NCBI GenBank assembly: GCA_009617715.1
Contig: VTFK01000002.1
Location: forward strand, 620,001 to 684,000
From: Plectrocnemia conspersa
Lineage: Eukaryota; Arthropoda; Insecta; Trichoptera; Polycentropodidae
DNA: 64,000 nucleotides
Direction of reading: 5' to 3'
In this document: positions 1 through 12,713 of the stretch, piece by piece
Numbering within the stretch: the stretch's first letter is position 1
Layout of the letters: each line of letters opens with the position of its first letter
Notes under the pieces: model-generated
Seen by the model: only the letters and a program-made list of their open reading frames with translations
Database searches by the model: none
What the model was told of the DNA's origin: nothing
Translations under genes and position numbers: made by a program

Positions 1-835
1 ATAATTCGAATCGTTTTATCTGAAGACACTTTTATCAATTTAAATATTTATGTAATAGCACTAATACTTACTTACTTCACAAGATACTTTTTATGTGCAT
101 ATATACATACATACAATCAAGACTTTTTATATTCTAAACATTTAAAAAATAAAATGTTTTATGACTATTTAACTGTTAATCTATATTTATAAAAAAAAAC
201 TTTCAGGTAAAATTATGCGTATACCTATAATGAAAATAATTTTTAAATAAGACATTATTATCAGTGTGAAAGTGTGCACATGAATAAAACATTATATTAT
301 TAGAGCCATTTAAAAAATGTTTTGATTGGATACTACCTACTGACTATGATTTCTGAATATAGTATAGCAATAATTAGGGTCTTTGGATACCAGCTGAAAT
401 ATACTGCATTAGTATTTATATACTGATACTACCTTTACATTTTGTTTTTAAAAATAGTGCACTCTCGCTTTATTATGGTGTTGTTACAATACCCAGTTGT
501 ATATGTTAATTGTTATCTCGTTGCATCGTCATATTACAACGGTAGATTAAGATAATATTTATAAATAAAAAATACACATTTTTATGTGTTAATAATATTT
601 CTATTATACACAAGCATCCGGTAACAAATCAAGTGCTGATAAGGGTTTAGTAGGGTCGTTACCTGTCTGTTAATAAACTCCTCACTTTTCAGATTTCCCA
701 GAGGCGACGATGCACTTAACAAGTATTGTCTTTGGATATTCCACTCGACCCTTATCCCGGTCCCTAATCCCAATTTTTATCGACCGCTCGTCCACCATTT
801 CTTGATCGTATAATTCAAACACAATTGATTACTTT
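1..835. other. A+T-rich noncoding
   Basis: I see no gene, RNA or repeat here beyond homopolymer runs. The 63-codon minus frame at 582-773 is not recognised. Confidence 0.5.
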
Positions 836-1060
836 CTCCTCCGTTTCGACACAAAGTGGCTTTCCACTCTCTTAGACAGACAGACGCTCGTGGATTTGCC
901 ACAACGAAACGTTTCTCGCTCAGAAAAGGACAATCCACTTCTGAAGCGAGTTATTAAATGTAGCTCCGTTCTCGAGCATTACACAAAGTTTACACACCGA
1001 CTTTCTCGGTCGAAACTCTTTTTAATATTCTTGGTAATCTTTGGAAAATACGTCAGGGCC
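836..1060. promoter_or_regulatory. Complex island, candidate regulatory element
   Basis: About 220 bp of mixed-composition sequence (ACAGACAGACGCTCGTGG, ACGAAACGTTTCTCGCTC) stands in A+T-rich DNA. The palindrome GAAACGTTTC lies at about 906-915. A 74-codon plus-strand frame starting near 890 has no recognisable content. Confidence 0.25.
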
Positions 1061-3769
1061 GTGAAAATTGAAAATTTATTATCTATACATTTGGTGCTAT
1101 TTAAAGCCGAATAAATTAAAATGTTAAGTTTGACTTTTATATTTTAAAATCAATCCAAAATAATAAAACGGCAATGGAAGATTATCTCATATTTTTGAAA
1201 TTTGGATTGATATTTTTACTTTGTTATTTTTAGAGTTAGTCAGCCAAATAAAACCCTTTAAATTAAATTATTAATATGTTTTTATTTTACAAAGTAGATA
1301 AGTGTTTTAAAAAGGTCTCTTGTAAGTCAGAATAGACGTCTTACAGGAAGTAACTAGCTCGACCGTTGTTGTTCCTCTAATTATGCTCCAGGCGCTAGAG
1401 TTAAAATGTGAATAATACGTCGACTTCTAAATCTCCAAAGCGAGTTTTACGTATCATGTCGTCCACATAAATTGATAATTATCAACTAATTCAAAGACTT
1501 AAAATCAGAGGACTCGACATAAAACCCTTTTACATTTGACCATCGCCTCTAAAATAAAAAATGCATTTATTAGATGTGTGTACTTGTTTGTTAATGGTCA
1601 AACAAAGACCTTTGTTTTACGGTCCTTCGTGACGATTGTGTCTTTAGGTATGTAATACACAATAGTATTGTTCCAGTGTTGATACGTTTTCATAATGATA
1701 CATTCTTTCTGACAGATGGACAAAATTCTTTGTTATTTCCTAGAACAATGTAACCGGTGTATAAAGGCATATGTTATACGTATCCATTGACGCAATCTAG
1801 ATTTCCTTAGTTGGTTTTATTGTTGAATGTGTTTAAATCGATATCTCTGCGTAACCTTCATGTTTTCAGAGCAATTAGTGTTAACTAATTTGGACTTGAT
1901 TTATGTGTTTGATATTCTGTGGAAGTTATAATATTTATTTCCTTCAGGTCTCATTGTTAATAAATAATTCGATACGGTATTCGATGTATGGACTTTATTC
2001 CCATTACTTCATGAAGCTTTCTGGTGAATATTTGTTATTTTAAACCTTATAGTTACACATTATATTCCCACAAATATTATTATGAAATTAAATAAATCAA
2101 AAAAATATAATCTATACAAACATTATTTAATTTTTTAATTCTAATAAATGTTTAGTTTGCTTAAATGTTTAATTTTATATATTTATTACTATTTAATTTC
2201 AGTGGCAGCAAGATTTTATTATTAAAATTTAAGTTTGGCTTATAGCTATTTTCAACTCAATGTTTATTTATTAAATGACTAAATCGAACAAAACTCTAAA
2301 AAATTCACTAATAAATTGCTATAAGTAAGAATATAAAAATCATTCTACACAGTAAAAATATATAGAAAAGAAAAAAAAGCACGCAATAATCAATAGTTTA
2401 ATGTTCGAAGTTTGAAGCTTAAATTGACTTATATTATACTTAAAGTTTAAGCACGTAAAGCATAATGAGCTTTAGAGTTTTATGTTTATATCAAAATTAA
2501 AGCTTGCTTTTGTCATAGTCTTGAGATTAAAAGGGTTTGTTTGTCATCTCAAAATATTTATCAGTGTTAAATTGACAGTATTGTTACGAAGTTTGTTTTA
2601 AATATCGCATTTTAATTTTTTCATTGTTTTGTGCCATATAACGTATTATTGGTGTTTCTATACACCGTTCTAATTAATAGCTAATAAAATACTTAATAAT
2701 TACGCCTAGTGATATATTCTTAAAACAACCAGAATATTATTAACATTTTATGATAGCATAACATTGGCTATTGCAATACTTTGAATAAAAAAATAAAATA
2801 AAGAATCTAGTGCGTATACTAAAACTATTTAACAAGTTTTCACTTTGTTTCCATAAAAATAAATTACTCTATTATATTAAATATGGAATAACTTGATGAT
2901 TTAAATTATATTATTTTTCTGTATAATTTATCGTTTTTTTAAACTCGATTAAATTTTTAAATTACAATATATATTTACTTTTATAAAATATTTAATATTT
3001 GTATTTAAAGTGTTTTTTGCTTATTATAAGCAGTAATTAGTTATGGCGATTATATTTTATATATTAAGTTCAATATATAAATTATTTTATTGATTCATTT
3101 TGAATTATTTTAGAGTTAGTAGAATTAAATACTATAACTGGTAATTAATATATTTAGTTAGTTGTTCATAAATATGCTATGTGTGGTATTATATTTTGAT
3201 TTACTAATATGATTTTTTCGTTAAATATCGATCTTACGGCCACAATGGCGGCAAGCTATTTAAATATAAGTTTAGTTATATGTGAAAAATTATTACGTTC
3301 AAAATGAATTTATTTAACATAAAATAAAAATTGCTTTTATTTTTTTTTTACGTTGTAATTATATATTTGATTAAAATTAATTTAACGCCAAAACGTGTTA
3401 TTACATCATTGTTTTACAAATTCGTCGTTAAATATCAGATTCGCTGCTATTCAACTAGGTCAATTATTACTGATTACATAAATACTTAGCATAATAATAG
3501 TTGAAATGAATTTTTAATAAGCTCCAATGTATTTAAAAATATGTAACTGAATCGTTTCAATAAAAAAGTCAGCAGAGTGTAATCCATAATCCCGCTATTA
3601 TTAAAAAATACCAGTCCGTGCTTCTAAGCTGCATTAAAAAATACATATTTTATAGATAGCTGTGTCACGGAGCTTTGCCTGTCAGTATCTAATAGACATC
3701 CACGTTTCACTGACAAAAGACACTCATAATCTCATGCTAAATGCTCGTAAATTTAACATTCGTCCATTA
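1061..3769. other. A+T-rich noncoding
   Basis: Low-complexity sequence. Mildly more complex patches lie at 1,310-1,450 and 3,570-3,720, without frames or motifs I can name. Confidence 0.5.
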
Positions 3770-4390
3770 GCCCTTGAACCTGCGCGTGATTGGACAAATT
3801 TGTGAATTGATATTTTTGCTTCTGGATCTTGAAGCTGAATTATCTTTTCTAAATCATTTGATACCCAGAGAAGAAAAATGGATGTTGTACGACAATAACT
3901 GTCGTAGAAGACAGTTTTTATCCTACATTGAAGCTCGGGTGCAATGTTTAAAAAGTTATTTTCTATATATGGATTGATTGCAATGGAATTGTGCATTAGA
4001 AAATTTTAAACCGGACAAAACAATAGCAGCAAGATTGTTTTCAACAGAAGTTTAATCGTTCTACATGACAATGCGCGTCGCAATGTGGCAAATTGACTGA
4101 AAAACAAAGGAACTTGGCTTGAAGGTTCTATCTCATCTACCATATTCTCCAGACTTTACTTCTTTCAATCAATTCATCACTTCCTAGATGAAAATAAATC
4201 AAAATGCAGATGCTGTAAATAGAGGGCTATTTCAAAATATTTTGAATCCATGCCTCTAGTATTTAATGATGATGAATTAAAAATTTTAGATAGGGCAAGA
4301 TTCTATTAAAAAAAAATTAAATCATTATAATAAAAATAAACAATTATCAGTATTTTTTGTTGCAATAAAACAACGACGTTTATTTAGGAG
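3770..4390 (+). pseudogene. mariner transposase remnant, copy 1 (C-terminal half)
   Basis: A decayed mariner catalytic region. From about 3,822 it reads LLDLEAELSFLNHLIPREEK then WMLYDNNCRRRQFLSYIEA, matching the FL..IV..DEKW.LYDN..R.RQWL..... segment of mariner transposases. The Asp of DEKW is Glu here. Near 4,060 VLHDNAR keeps the second catalytic Asp. Near 4,135 SHLPYSPD marks the third motif, whose Asp appears to be Asn. Several stops and frame changes interrupt it. The 3' end, with TATAATAAAAATAAAC and a nearby ACGACGTTTATTT, is shared with the copy at 25.5 kb. The 5' half and terminal repeats were not found. Confidence 0.75.
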
Positions 4391-4479
4391 AATACCTTAT
4401 ACATTTTTTTAAAGTTATTGTATAGTGCGATAAGATTATAAATAACTGCAAAGGCATTTGTATTATAATAATGGAATTT

Positions 4480-4760
4480 AATTATAAAAGACTTGATAAA
4501 CATCTCTCTGGCACAGAAGAATTCGCTTGGTTGAGTTTGACATCTGACAACACAATTTTCCACCAATTACCATTTTTATACACTTGGACACTAAAGTCCT
4601 TAGGATAATGTTTTTCTGAATTGAAATTTTCTTACGTGACCGGTTTCTTTGATGTCCGTAATTGAATAATCGTTTCCCTTTGCTTAATTACCGCCAATAT
4701 CTCGTTAGATAAAGGCTTCAATTAATAATGACTCAATTGATTGAAACGTTAAAATAATAT
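4480..4760. promoter_or_regulatory. Complex island downstream of mariner copy 1
   Basis: Mixed-composition sequence carries homeodomain-like TAATTGAATAAT and TTAATTACC motifs and ACGTGACCGG near 4,634. The 60-codon minus-strand frame at 4,384-4,566 has no recognisable product. Confidence 0.2.
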
Positions 4761-6039
4761 CGAATTGCTTTTGAAGGTAAGTTTCAAAACATATATTTAT
4801 ATCAAATTCTTGGATTTCTTGTTTTAATTGATGCAGCCAAAAATAATTTATTTTTATAAATATCATCATCGAAGTGCTTTTATTAATATAATATAATTCT
4901 ATATTTTTGTAATCAATAAAACTATAAACACTTGTTTATAATACATTTTGCTACTGTAGCATAATAAAGAACTTTAATTTAAACAGAGTTAATTCAAGCC
5001 AAGTGCGCTACCCAAAAACACGATGTATATTTTTAGATATATTATTAAAACTTGAGCCTCTTGGTGTGTTTTGCATATGTATTTGTATATTACATTTTAT
5101 ACGTACACATCAAATTGAGATTTTGGTGTGCTTACCCTCTACAGTATTAATACATTTTATTACTGTATACACAAGGGGAAAGCGAAGCAAGATGGGATGT
5201 TCTTATCAACAAATTTTCAGGAAAATAATATCTAATTTAAAACGTAAATCGATGGTACATTTTTGTTTCGCCATTTCATTACACGTACACTGGAGGAAGT
5301 AATGATTTTTTTTGCGTGAACCATTTAAATTTTGAAGAATCGTGATAAATTATTTGTGGATTATTTTATCGCATCATTTAATTTTTCAGAAAGTTTCAAG
5401 CAATATTTTTTATGGTATGACATAAGAGTATTAAGTATTTGATAAAATATGAGCATTGAGCAGTAACAGCACGATTGATCAATAATTGCAAACCTAATTT
5501 ATTTTCGCTGACACGTAACATTATATTTCTGTAACTTGAATAAATGACAAAAAATATAACTCACCGCCAAAAAAGTATTCTGGTTCAATTAATCATTTTC
5601 TTGATTAATGTATGGACATACTAAAAATGAAAATGATATCCGATAAGATTTGATCCGTTTAACAACATTAACCACAGAAAAAAAATCAATATATTACAAC
5701 GCAGTTGTAAATAAATTCTAAAAGAAAAATATAATAGACCTGTCCTAAAAATTAATTTACTCGTATTTTTTTGACATATTTTTACATATTTGACATTCAA
5801 TTTCAATTTGTCAATGCATTTAATATTTCTAGATTTATGCGTAAATATCCGTATATTGTCAAAATCGTTATAATAAAAATAGTCAAAAACAACATATGGT
5901 TAAGCTATGGTAGAACAACTTATATGATTCGTTGGGTGTGTATTTATTAAATATTCAGAAATATAGTCAATTAAGAGACATAAAATAGATTTTTTAATTA
6001 TTGATCTTAACCGAATAAAGCATGTGTTCAATAAAAATA

Positions 6040-6150
6040 AATATTACTGCTTACAATCCCATTACTGCCAACCATTACGATAGACTATAGTCGCTGACTA
6101 TCGACATTAAAGACCTGGGTTTGAATCCAATACAGACCTTAGCTTTTTTA
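6040..6150 (+). repeat. Possible tRNA-derived SINE remnant
   Basis: GGGTTTGAATCC near 6,118 is close to the RNA polymerase III B-box consensus GGTTCGANTCC. It is followed 20 bp later by a TTTTTT-type terminator (AGCTTTTTTA). The preceding 60 bp has tRNA-like G+C content but no clear A-box, and the T-stem pairs poorly. It is not an intact tRNA. Confidence 0.3.
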
Positions 6151-7349
6151 CTTCTATAGTGTCGAGATTAGAATTAGTAATTATAATATAAAAATAATTC
6201 TGACCAATTATTACAGATTATAATTAAAATCAAACTAGGTCTTAATGTTAGAAATTGAAATTTTTTTAATAATGAGCTACTTCAATTCAAATATATTAAA
6301 ACATCTTATATGTAGTAAAAAAAAATATGTAATAATACAAGCATTTAAATCACAACTTCATAATTGTAACCTGTTCTTAAACAGCTTCAAATATTTTTCA
6401 ACCAGAAGAACAGCCTTCGTAGATCCTACGAAAAACATATATTTATCTGAAAAAAAACAATTTGGAACTTTCACAAAAAGTTTAATACATAAATAACCGA
6501 TTGTTATAATTTGACATAATTAAAATTTAAGCATAATGGCATTTAGTTAGCAATAGTTAAATTATTAATTTTATAAAATTAAGTTAAAAAATCGTATAAT
6601 TGTTTAATGTAAACGTAACGTTATATAAACTTTATATTATATATTTAGCATTCAATGTATATAAATTTGATAAAAATATCATTGACTTTAATTATATATA
6701 ATGGCTATAATATTTCATTGATTAGTATGTCAACAATCTACAAAACAATAATATATGCGTGGAACGCATTAAATACTCATTTGAGACTAATATTAATTTT
6801 CTTTATCCGATCGGACAGCTAATGTGAAAATATTTGGCAGTAGCTCTTTAATATACAATTAACATAATATACAACAATTAAATTAATGTGTTTATTACAT
6901 AAATTTACTCGTAAAAAATATTAAATTTAGTAGCAGTTTTTTTTCATATTGATGAAAATGTGTTAATGTACTTTATTAAGTAAAAGGTATGAGCAAGACA
7001 TAAGAAAAGTATTGGCCTCCTCTCTTTTAACAGCAAATAAAATAAACAAATATTCCCGCTAGTAAAAATATAGTATACATTTACTGGTGAAAATGTTTTT
7101 ACTTGGAAAATATAACTTTCCTAAAAATACACATACTTTAATAAATACACTAAAAAAAAGTTGTATTTTAAAAACTTTAATTTATTTTACTGTTTATTCA
7201 AAATACTAATAAAAACCAATTTATTAAAAGCAATTGAACAGGCGTATTATTTGATTTTCCGTTATATATTTTTTTATTATGTACATATATACATTTATTG
7301 TATGAGTTTATAGCAATTAGAGCAAATATGTGCTTCTTTTTATATTTTA

Positions 7350-7610
7350 CCGCATTATAGCAACTTCGTACGAGCAACAAATGTTTCAAATCCCTCTCGC
7401 TCTTTGTGAAGATTTAATTTTTAATCGTTCGCGTGAAAATACGTGGATAAGAGAGCGAAAAATACTTTCACACCTGCCTCTAATGGCGAACATAAAACAA
7501 AGCTGGCAAAATGGTGTTCGTTATAAAGGAAAGATTGCGAGAATTTATGACGCAGGAATACTACACGATATTAAAAATTATTTTTAACACCAGACCGATT
7601 AATGAACGCA
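7350..7610 (+). other. Complex island with an 85-codon frame
   Basis: The frame to TAA at 7,587 includes YEQQMFQIPLALCEDLIFNR, then KILSHLPLMANIKQSWQNGV. A possible acceptor, ACCGCATTATAG, lies near 7,361. The sequence also carries a CACCTG E-box near 7,471, GATA (GGATAAGAG) and TTTATGAC homeodomain-type sites. It may be a terminal exon or a regulatory element; I cannot tell which. Confidence 0.25.
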
Positions 7611-9170
7611 GTAAATTTTTTTTTTTTTTTTTCATTAAGAATATATTGTAAAGGTTTATTTAAAAAATAAAGTCGATGTTAATAAACTGCAACGTCCGTA
7701 CTTCTGTTGCAGCTTGTAACATTTTCCGATAACGCAAGATAGTAAATGTGATATATAAGAGGAAAAGCACTCAAAGGCATTTCTAAAGCTCCGGCATAGA
7801 AGAAAATTTAAAGCAATAGAGATAGATAATCCACGTTCCATTATGTAACAATCGCGCTATTCATAAAATTAAATTACACAAACGAACATTGAATTATCTA
7901 TGTATATTTAATTTAAAAATGTTGTTTAAAGATATATATATATAATATATGTATTAAAGTATTTTTAATACATTTGATATTCATCGTATTTGATTTATGA
8001 TTCATTATTATTTTTATCAGCTACAAAAACAAGAAGATTTCAATATATTCAGTAATTACGAATAACTGGAAGGTGATTGATATTCTATAATATTATTATA
8101 ATATTTCTGATCATTTGAAATGTGATATTTATCTAAAGCAAACAGTTATGCTAACATAATAGTGGTTCTTAATTAACATACGTATATTACTCAAACAATA
8201 ATATAAGTAATTCGATAATTCTTCAGACAGCAATTTTCAAGGCCTATATTAACCGTCATACAACCAAGAAACATTTAATAGTGGTAAAAAAATTAAACAT
8301 ATATAAATAACTATTTTAATTAATTTCAAGCGAAACTTAAATAATATTCATTTTAATAGACTATTTTGCATTATTTCGAAATAATTGCAAATTGTTTGCT
8401 ACAAAATATATTTTTTGCTGAAATCTTGAAAAAAAATCTGAAAAATAAAAAAAAATAATACTATAATTAAATCCAATATTTGTGTCTTATATGTAAAAAT
8501 TTAATTTTTTATTATTCTTGATTAAATTATTTATACTATGTCACAGTGACAGTATTTATAATAATTCAAGATTACTAAGCATATAAATTACAAAAAAAAC
8601 TCTAGACGTTATACAGATGCAAAGGTTTTGTTTTATAATTTCTTACATTTAAAAAATATTTTTATTAATTAATAATATTAATAATACGTTACAAACAAAT
8701 ATGAAAAAGCTATGTAATTCTATTACCTTTTTGAGAATCATAAATATCATATTTTATAACGTTATCTTTAACAAAATATATTTATAGCATTCTTAATAAT
8801 TTATTAGTATTTATTGTATTCTTAATAAGTTTGTTATATATATTTGGAAAGCAAATTAAAGTCTATCTATACCTATGAAAAAATAATCAATTAATGAATT
8901 AACAACCATTGTTAAGATTAATTTCAAAAAATGTCAGTATTCACCAAATAAATTTTTAATCACAAAAATCTAAAATAGTTAAGCCCTTATTGGACAGAAA
9001 AAATGTATTTTTTTCTCTATTTTATAATAACTATATATCACAACATTAAAAACGTGATAAAAAAATATTATTCGTTGCAAATTTATAAAAATGAGTTGAT
9101 CTATCTATACACCGTAAAAAATATTCATTGTTTTGTCCAAGAATTGAGCGAACTTAAAATATTTTATATC

Positions 9171-9323
9171 AATAATACATATTGATGTATGAAAATAAAA
9201 GTATATATTATAATAATACATATTGAGGTATAAAAATCTGTCATATACTGAATTGGATATAAATATATTAAGTTGAACATATGTGACATACAGAATAAAT
9301 GTCAGACGTAAAATCTGACATTA
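9171..9323. repeat. Short tandem duplication and small hairpin
   Basis: AATAATACATATTGA followed by KGTATRAAAA occurs at 9,171 and again at 9,212, a 41-bp tandem duplication. Just after it, AATGTCAGA and TCTGACATT form a 9-bp hairpin with a 7-nt loop ending at 9,323. Confidence 0.55.
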
Positions 9324-9899
9324 TTGATAATTGTAAATTTGTTTCTATTTTTATATATATATATATACAGTATTTTTGTGATTTTAAAAGAACAATTAAT
9401 GTCCCTTTTTCAATAAAGTGAGCTTTTACGTGCAGTGTATAATGTTAAATAGTATTTTTAAAATGTGATGAACGGCATTATTTAAGTGTTTTCAACATTT
9501 TGTTGATATTTACTATTAGAAATAAATATTAAAAAAAGTGTTCTATAGTATATTTAAATAGCTGTGTTTAAAATTAAAATATATATTTTTACACAATTTT
9601 ATGCTGTTTAAAATCAACATAAATAAATTAAGATAATTTTATTAATTTATTACTTTTAAATTTTAAGAACGATTTAATAAAGTAATAAAATAAGTTCAGA
9701 AAATGAGACCTACAACAAATTTGTCGCAAAATTAGGCTTATGAGATATGTTTTGCTCTACAGACACTTCCTATTAATATATTAATAAAATTACTCAAAAC
9801 CATTTTTTTTACTGAATTCTTATCGTTTTGAAAAATCCATAATCTTGAGAAATTATTTAAATGTAATTTATTAAACTCAATCAACTTTAAAACTATTTA

Positions 9900-10900
9900 A
9901 AATATTTTTTTACTATCTAATTTTATTACAATCGCCTTTAAATAACCACTATTGACGCAGCTGGAAGAAAACTGAAGAAATATGATAATGTTAAAACTAC
10001 CATTGGAAATGCAATAAAATCGAAAAGAATGTATAACTAACCGTAAACTTGAACCAACTGTAAAATTCCACTATAAAAATATTTAGCAAATATACACCAC
10101 TTACACGATTTATAAATTTAATAAAATCTAACAATGTAATTTTCAAGCGGCTTATTATTTTTAGAATTAGATTATTATCTTATACTTCATGGGCTAGAAA
10201 AAAATATTGATTTTTCGATTTGAGGAATTGATAAAATATAATAGATTAACACAATATAACAGTAAAATAACAATTACCAATAAAAATATTAAACATATTA
10301 CTTTTACAATAAAAAAATATGTTTAAAGTCGACTATTAAATGCAGCTGGCATACTAAGGATAAAAATATGTATTAAGTATAAAATATAAAACTAACCATA
10401 AACTTTTTTTAGGATTTTAAAAAATACAATAATTTTTAATTTTGTCAAATAATAATTTATTAATTATTAGGACAGAATCTTTGAATATTAGAACATGTTT
10501 TTATGCAATCCAAATTTTGTTAATCCTGAAGTGAAAAAAAATTTAGCTTCATAATATATATTTTTTAAATTTAAAATGTGAAAAACATTATAAGTTCATT
10601 TAGCTGTAACTTTATTTTTAAATTAATTTATTTTCATCAACTTTAAGATGAGGAAAAAAAATTTCTATTAAGGCAATTAATAAAAAGTGATAAATTAACA
10701 CATTAACAATAAAAACATATTTTAAAAGTCGACTTTTAAATATAACTTTTATAATAAGGAAAAAGGCTTTTAAATAGTAAAACAATCAACGGCAATATAA
10801 AAATCGCAACGTTCCAAGAAGTAAATTAAATAAAAAAATATATTTCTTACCATTAACTAGGATATTTTTATTTTGCTCTTTGTTAAATTTATTTATTTTA
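9900..10900 (+). repeat. Divergent 0.4-kb tandem repeat, two to three units
   Basis: Anchor phrases recur about 390-400 bp apart: GACGCAGCTGG at 9,954 with TGCAGCTGG at 10,341; AGTCGACTATTAAA at 10,327 with AGTCGACTTTTAAA at 10,727; and ACTAACCGTAAACTT at 10,038 with ACTAACCATAAACTT at 10,391. ACAATAAAAA precedes both GTCGAC sites. The rest has drifted into A+T runs. Confidence 0.5.
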
Positions 10901-11335
10901 GGTTATCGCTGAATCATAAAGTTATTAAAACAATAAAAATTGCGCTTATTTGTAAAAGATAAAAAAACAATAAAAAATACTTTATTCTGCTGTAAAGAAT
11001 ATTAAAAGTATATCTTGCTTTAATCATCTCTATAAAACTCTCCTCTAAATTTGTAGTATTATTCTGGAAATAATTTTATAGTAAAACATATGATGTCGAA
11101 TTTATAGATTTATGTATATTTTCTTAGTAGCCATTAATTTCTATGCAATTATGTGTTAAAAGTCATAGTTACAATATATTTATTTACAAATATAATTAAA
11201 ATCGTACAGATATGGACCAACTGTTTAATTTTGATAGATAGTAAAAACTTGGATAAACACTTTTTTACAACATGATAGATATTTTGGTGATATATCATTT
11301 AAATATGACATTATTGCTAATATTTTTAATATTAA

Positions 11336-11471
11336 TTAATGCTGCTTCTCTGAAGCTTTCAGAGGTAAGCCCAACCGGTTCCATATAACCTTCATATCGT
11401 CGATGTACTGATGCATCATTGGAATCGTATGATGAAGAGTCAGAGCGTCTTCAATATCAATATATAAAATC
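11336..11471 (-). CDS. Candidate terminal exon, unrecognised
   Basis: Following the acceptor AAAATTTTAG, one frame reads ILYIDIEDALTLHHTIPMMH, then QYIDDMKVIWNRLGLPLKAS and EKQH before TAA at 11,338-11,336. The sequence is more complex than its flanks and contains codons for W, H, M and P, unusual for chance frames here. The open frame extends upstream to an ATG at 11,608 through more A+T-rich sequence. It could be a last exon or a fragment of a mobile element. No family is recognised. Confidence 0.3.
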
Positions 11472-11999
11472 CTAAAATTTTGATTTCCTTTCACTGATGG
11501 ATAAGATAAATTTTTTTTGGGATTTTTGATCAAAATACTAATGTAGAAAAAATATTTTCTACGATCTTCAGACAGTTGAGACAATAAATAATTAGGTATG
11601 TTAAGCATAGTGATAAACGTTTTAGATATAAAAAATCATTGTAGTAGATATAATTTTTTTTAATCTGTTTTAGAATATTAAATTCATTTTTTATGTTCTC
11701 AAATATAACATTTAGAAAATTGAATAATCTGAAAAATGCAATGTTCTTATTTTATATAACACCAGACAACACTAACCAAAATCAATAAAATTACACATGT
11801 TTTTTAAAAAAGCAACAATATTATTTTCAAGATTATTTCAAGAGAATTTAATTATCGCGATTAGATTAGTATATTTTACTTTTTTTTATATATTTACTGC
11901 ATTACAAAATTAAAAGTTGTTACATTATTTTTTAAATACCTAAATAATAATGCATTATCTTCTAATAACAACATATAGTGCGCCGCTTAAAACTAACTC

Positions 12000-12480
12000 T
12001 TACTACCCTTACCGCGTAAAGTTGACTCTATAGCACGTAGAAAATGCACAACCACGTGAATAATTTATGCTAACATTGCGAAACTTTCCGCTACACTTTC
12101 TAACAGAAGTATTCAACCTTTTACCCGTACACAACGGGAATGGTAAACTGTCGGTCACGTGACCGGTTTTCGTGATATCGACACACGAGTGGTAGGAACG
12201 TTTGTAACGGTGGCAACGCGACGATAGCTTGACTGCCACTGGCCAACTACCCGTAGTAGATCCGTAGCTGTAGAGGAGAGTGGCAGTGCGCTTGCGCGCC
12301 AAGAACGTAGCCTCCGCATTCCCTCTACGGCCGACTACGATGGGCCTACGCCACACTCAATCGAATGCAGTGCCTACAAACCGACGCTGATTCAAATCAA
12401 GACACTAATTAAACTTCGCTTCGATCGATCAAATTACTGCTTATTAACTGGAAACTCTGAGGTTCAAAATACGCGAAACC
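12000..12480. promoter_or_regulatory. CpG-rich block with CLEAR-type E-box palindrome
   Basis: About 450 bp is much richer in G+C and CpG than anything nearby. It holds the 14-bp palindrome CGGTCACGTGACCG at 12,152-12,165, whose core GTCACGTGAC is the TFEB/Mitf (CLEAR) and USF binding consensus. A second CACGTG lies at 12,053-12,058. GCGCTTGCGCGCC lies near 12,288. It looks like a promoter or first untranslated exon. The 115-codon minus-strand frame across it (12,009-12,356) resembles nothing and is a by-product of composition. Confidence 0.5.
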
Positions 12481-12611
12481 CAAATAATTTATAATAATCA
12501 GAATTAAATAATATATAAAATATAAATTGTAAAAGATGTCCCAAAATTAAGGCATGATTTGAATATATAATATAATCAACACAGAATCATATATGATTGA
12601 TATTTCAATTA

Positions 12612-12713
12612 ACCTAAAAAAGTGTATAATTGTTTGATTCTAATGATATAGATTTACTGATGTCATTTTCACTATGATGAACAGTCTATAAATCATATAC
12701 ACTTTTTTTAGGT
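12612..12713. repeat. MITE-like inverted repeat pair, 102 bp
   Basis: ACCTAAAAAAGTGTATA (12,612-12,628) and its complement with one extra T (12,696-12,713) bound a 102-bp segment. This is the size and form of a very short inverted-repeat element. No clear target-site duplication is visible, so a chance pair of A-runs cannot be excluded. Confidence 0.4.

Larger units (their letters stand above)
4761..9170. other. A+T-rich noncoding, except listed items
   Basis: Apart from the SINE-like piece at 6.1 kb and the island at 7.35-7.61 kb, I see nothing supportable. Frames at 5,003-5,302 and 6,245-6,496 are Ile/Lys/Phe-rich and look like chance. Confidence 0.5.

Noticed and set aside
12009..12356. 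115-codon minus-strand frame as a gene
   Set aside because: It covers a CpG-rich block with no recognisable domain, and its Arg/Ser/Cys-rich mix follows base composition. Better explained as promoter-like DNA.
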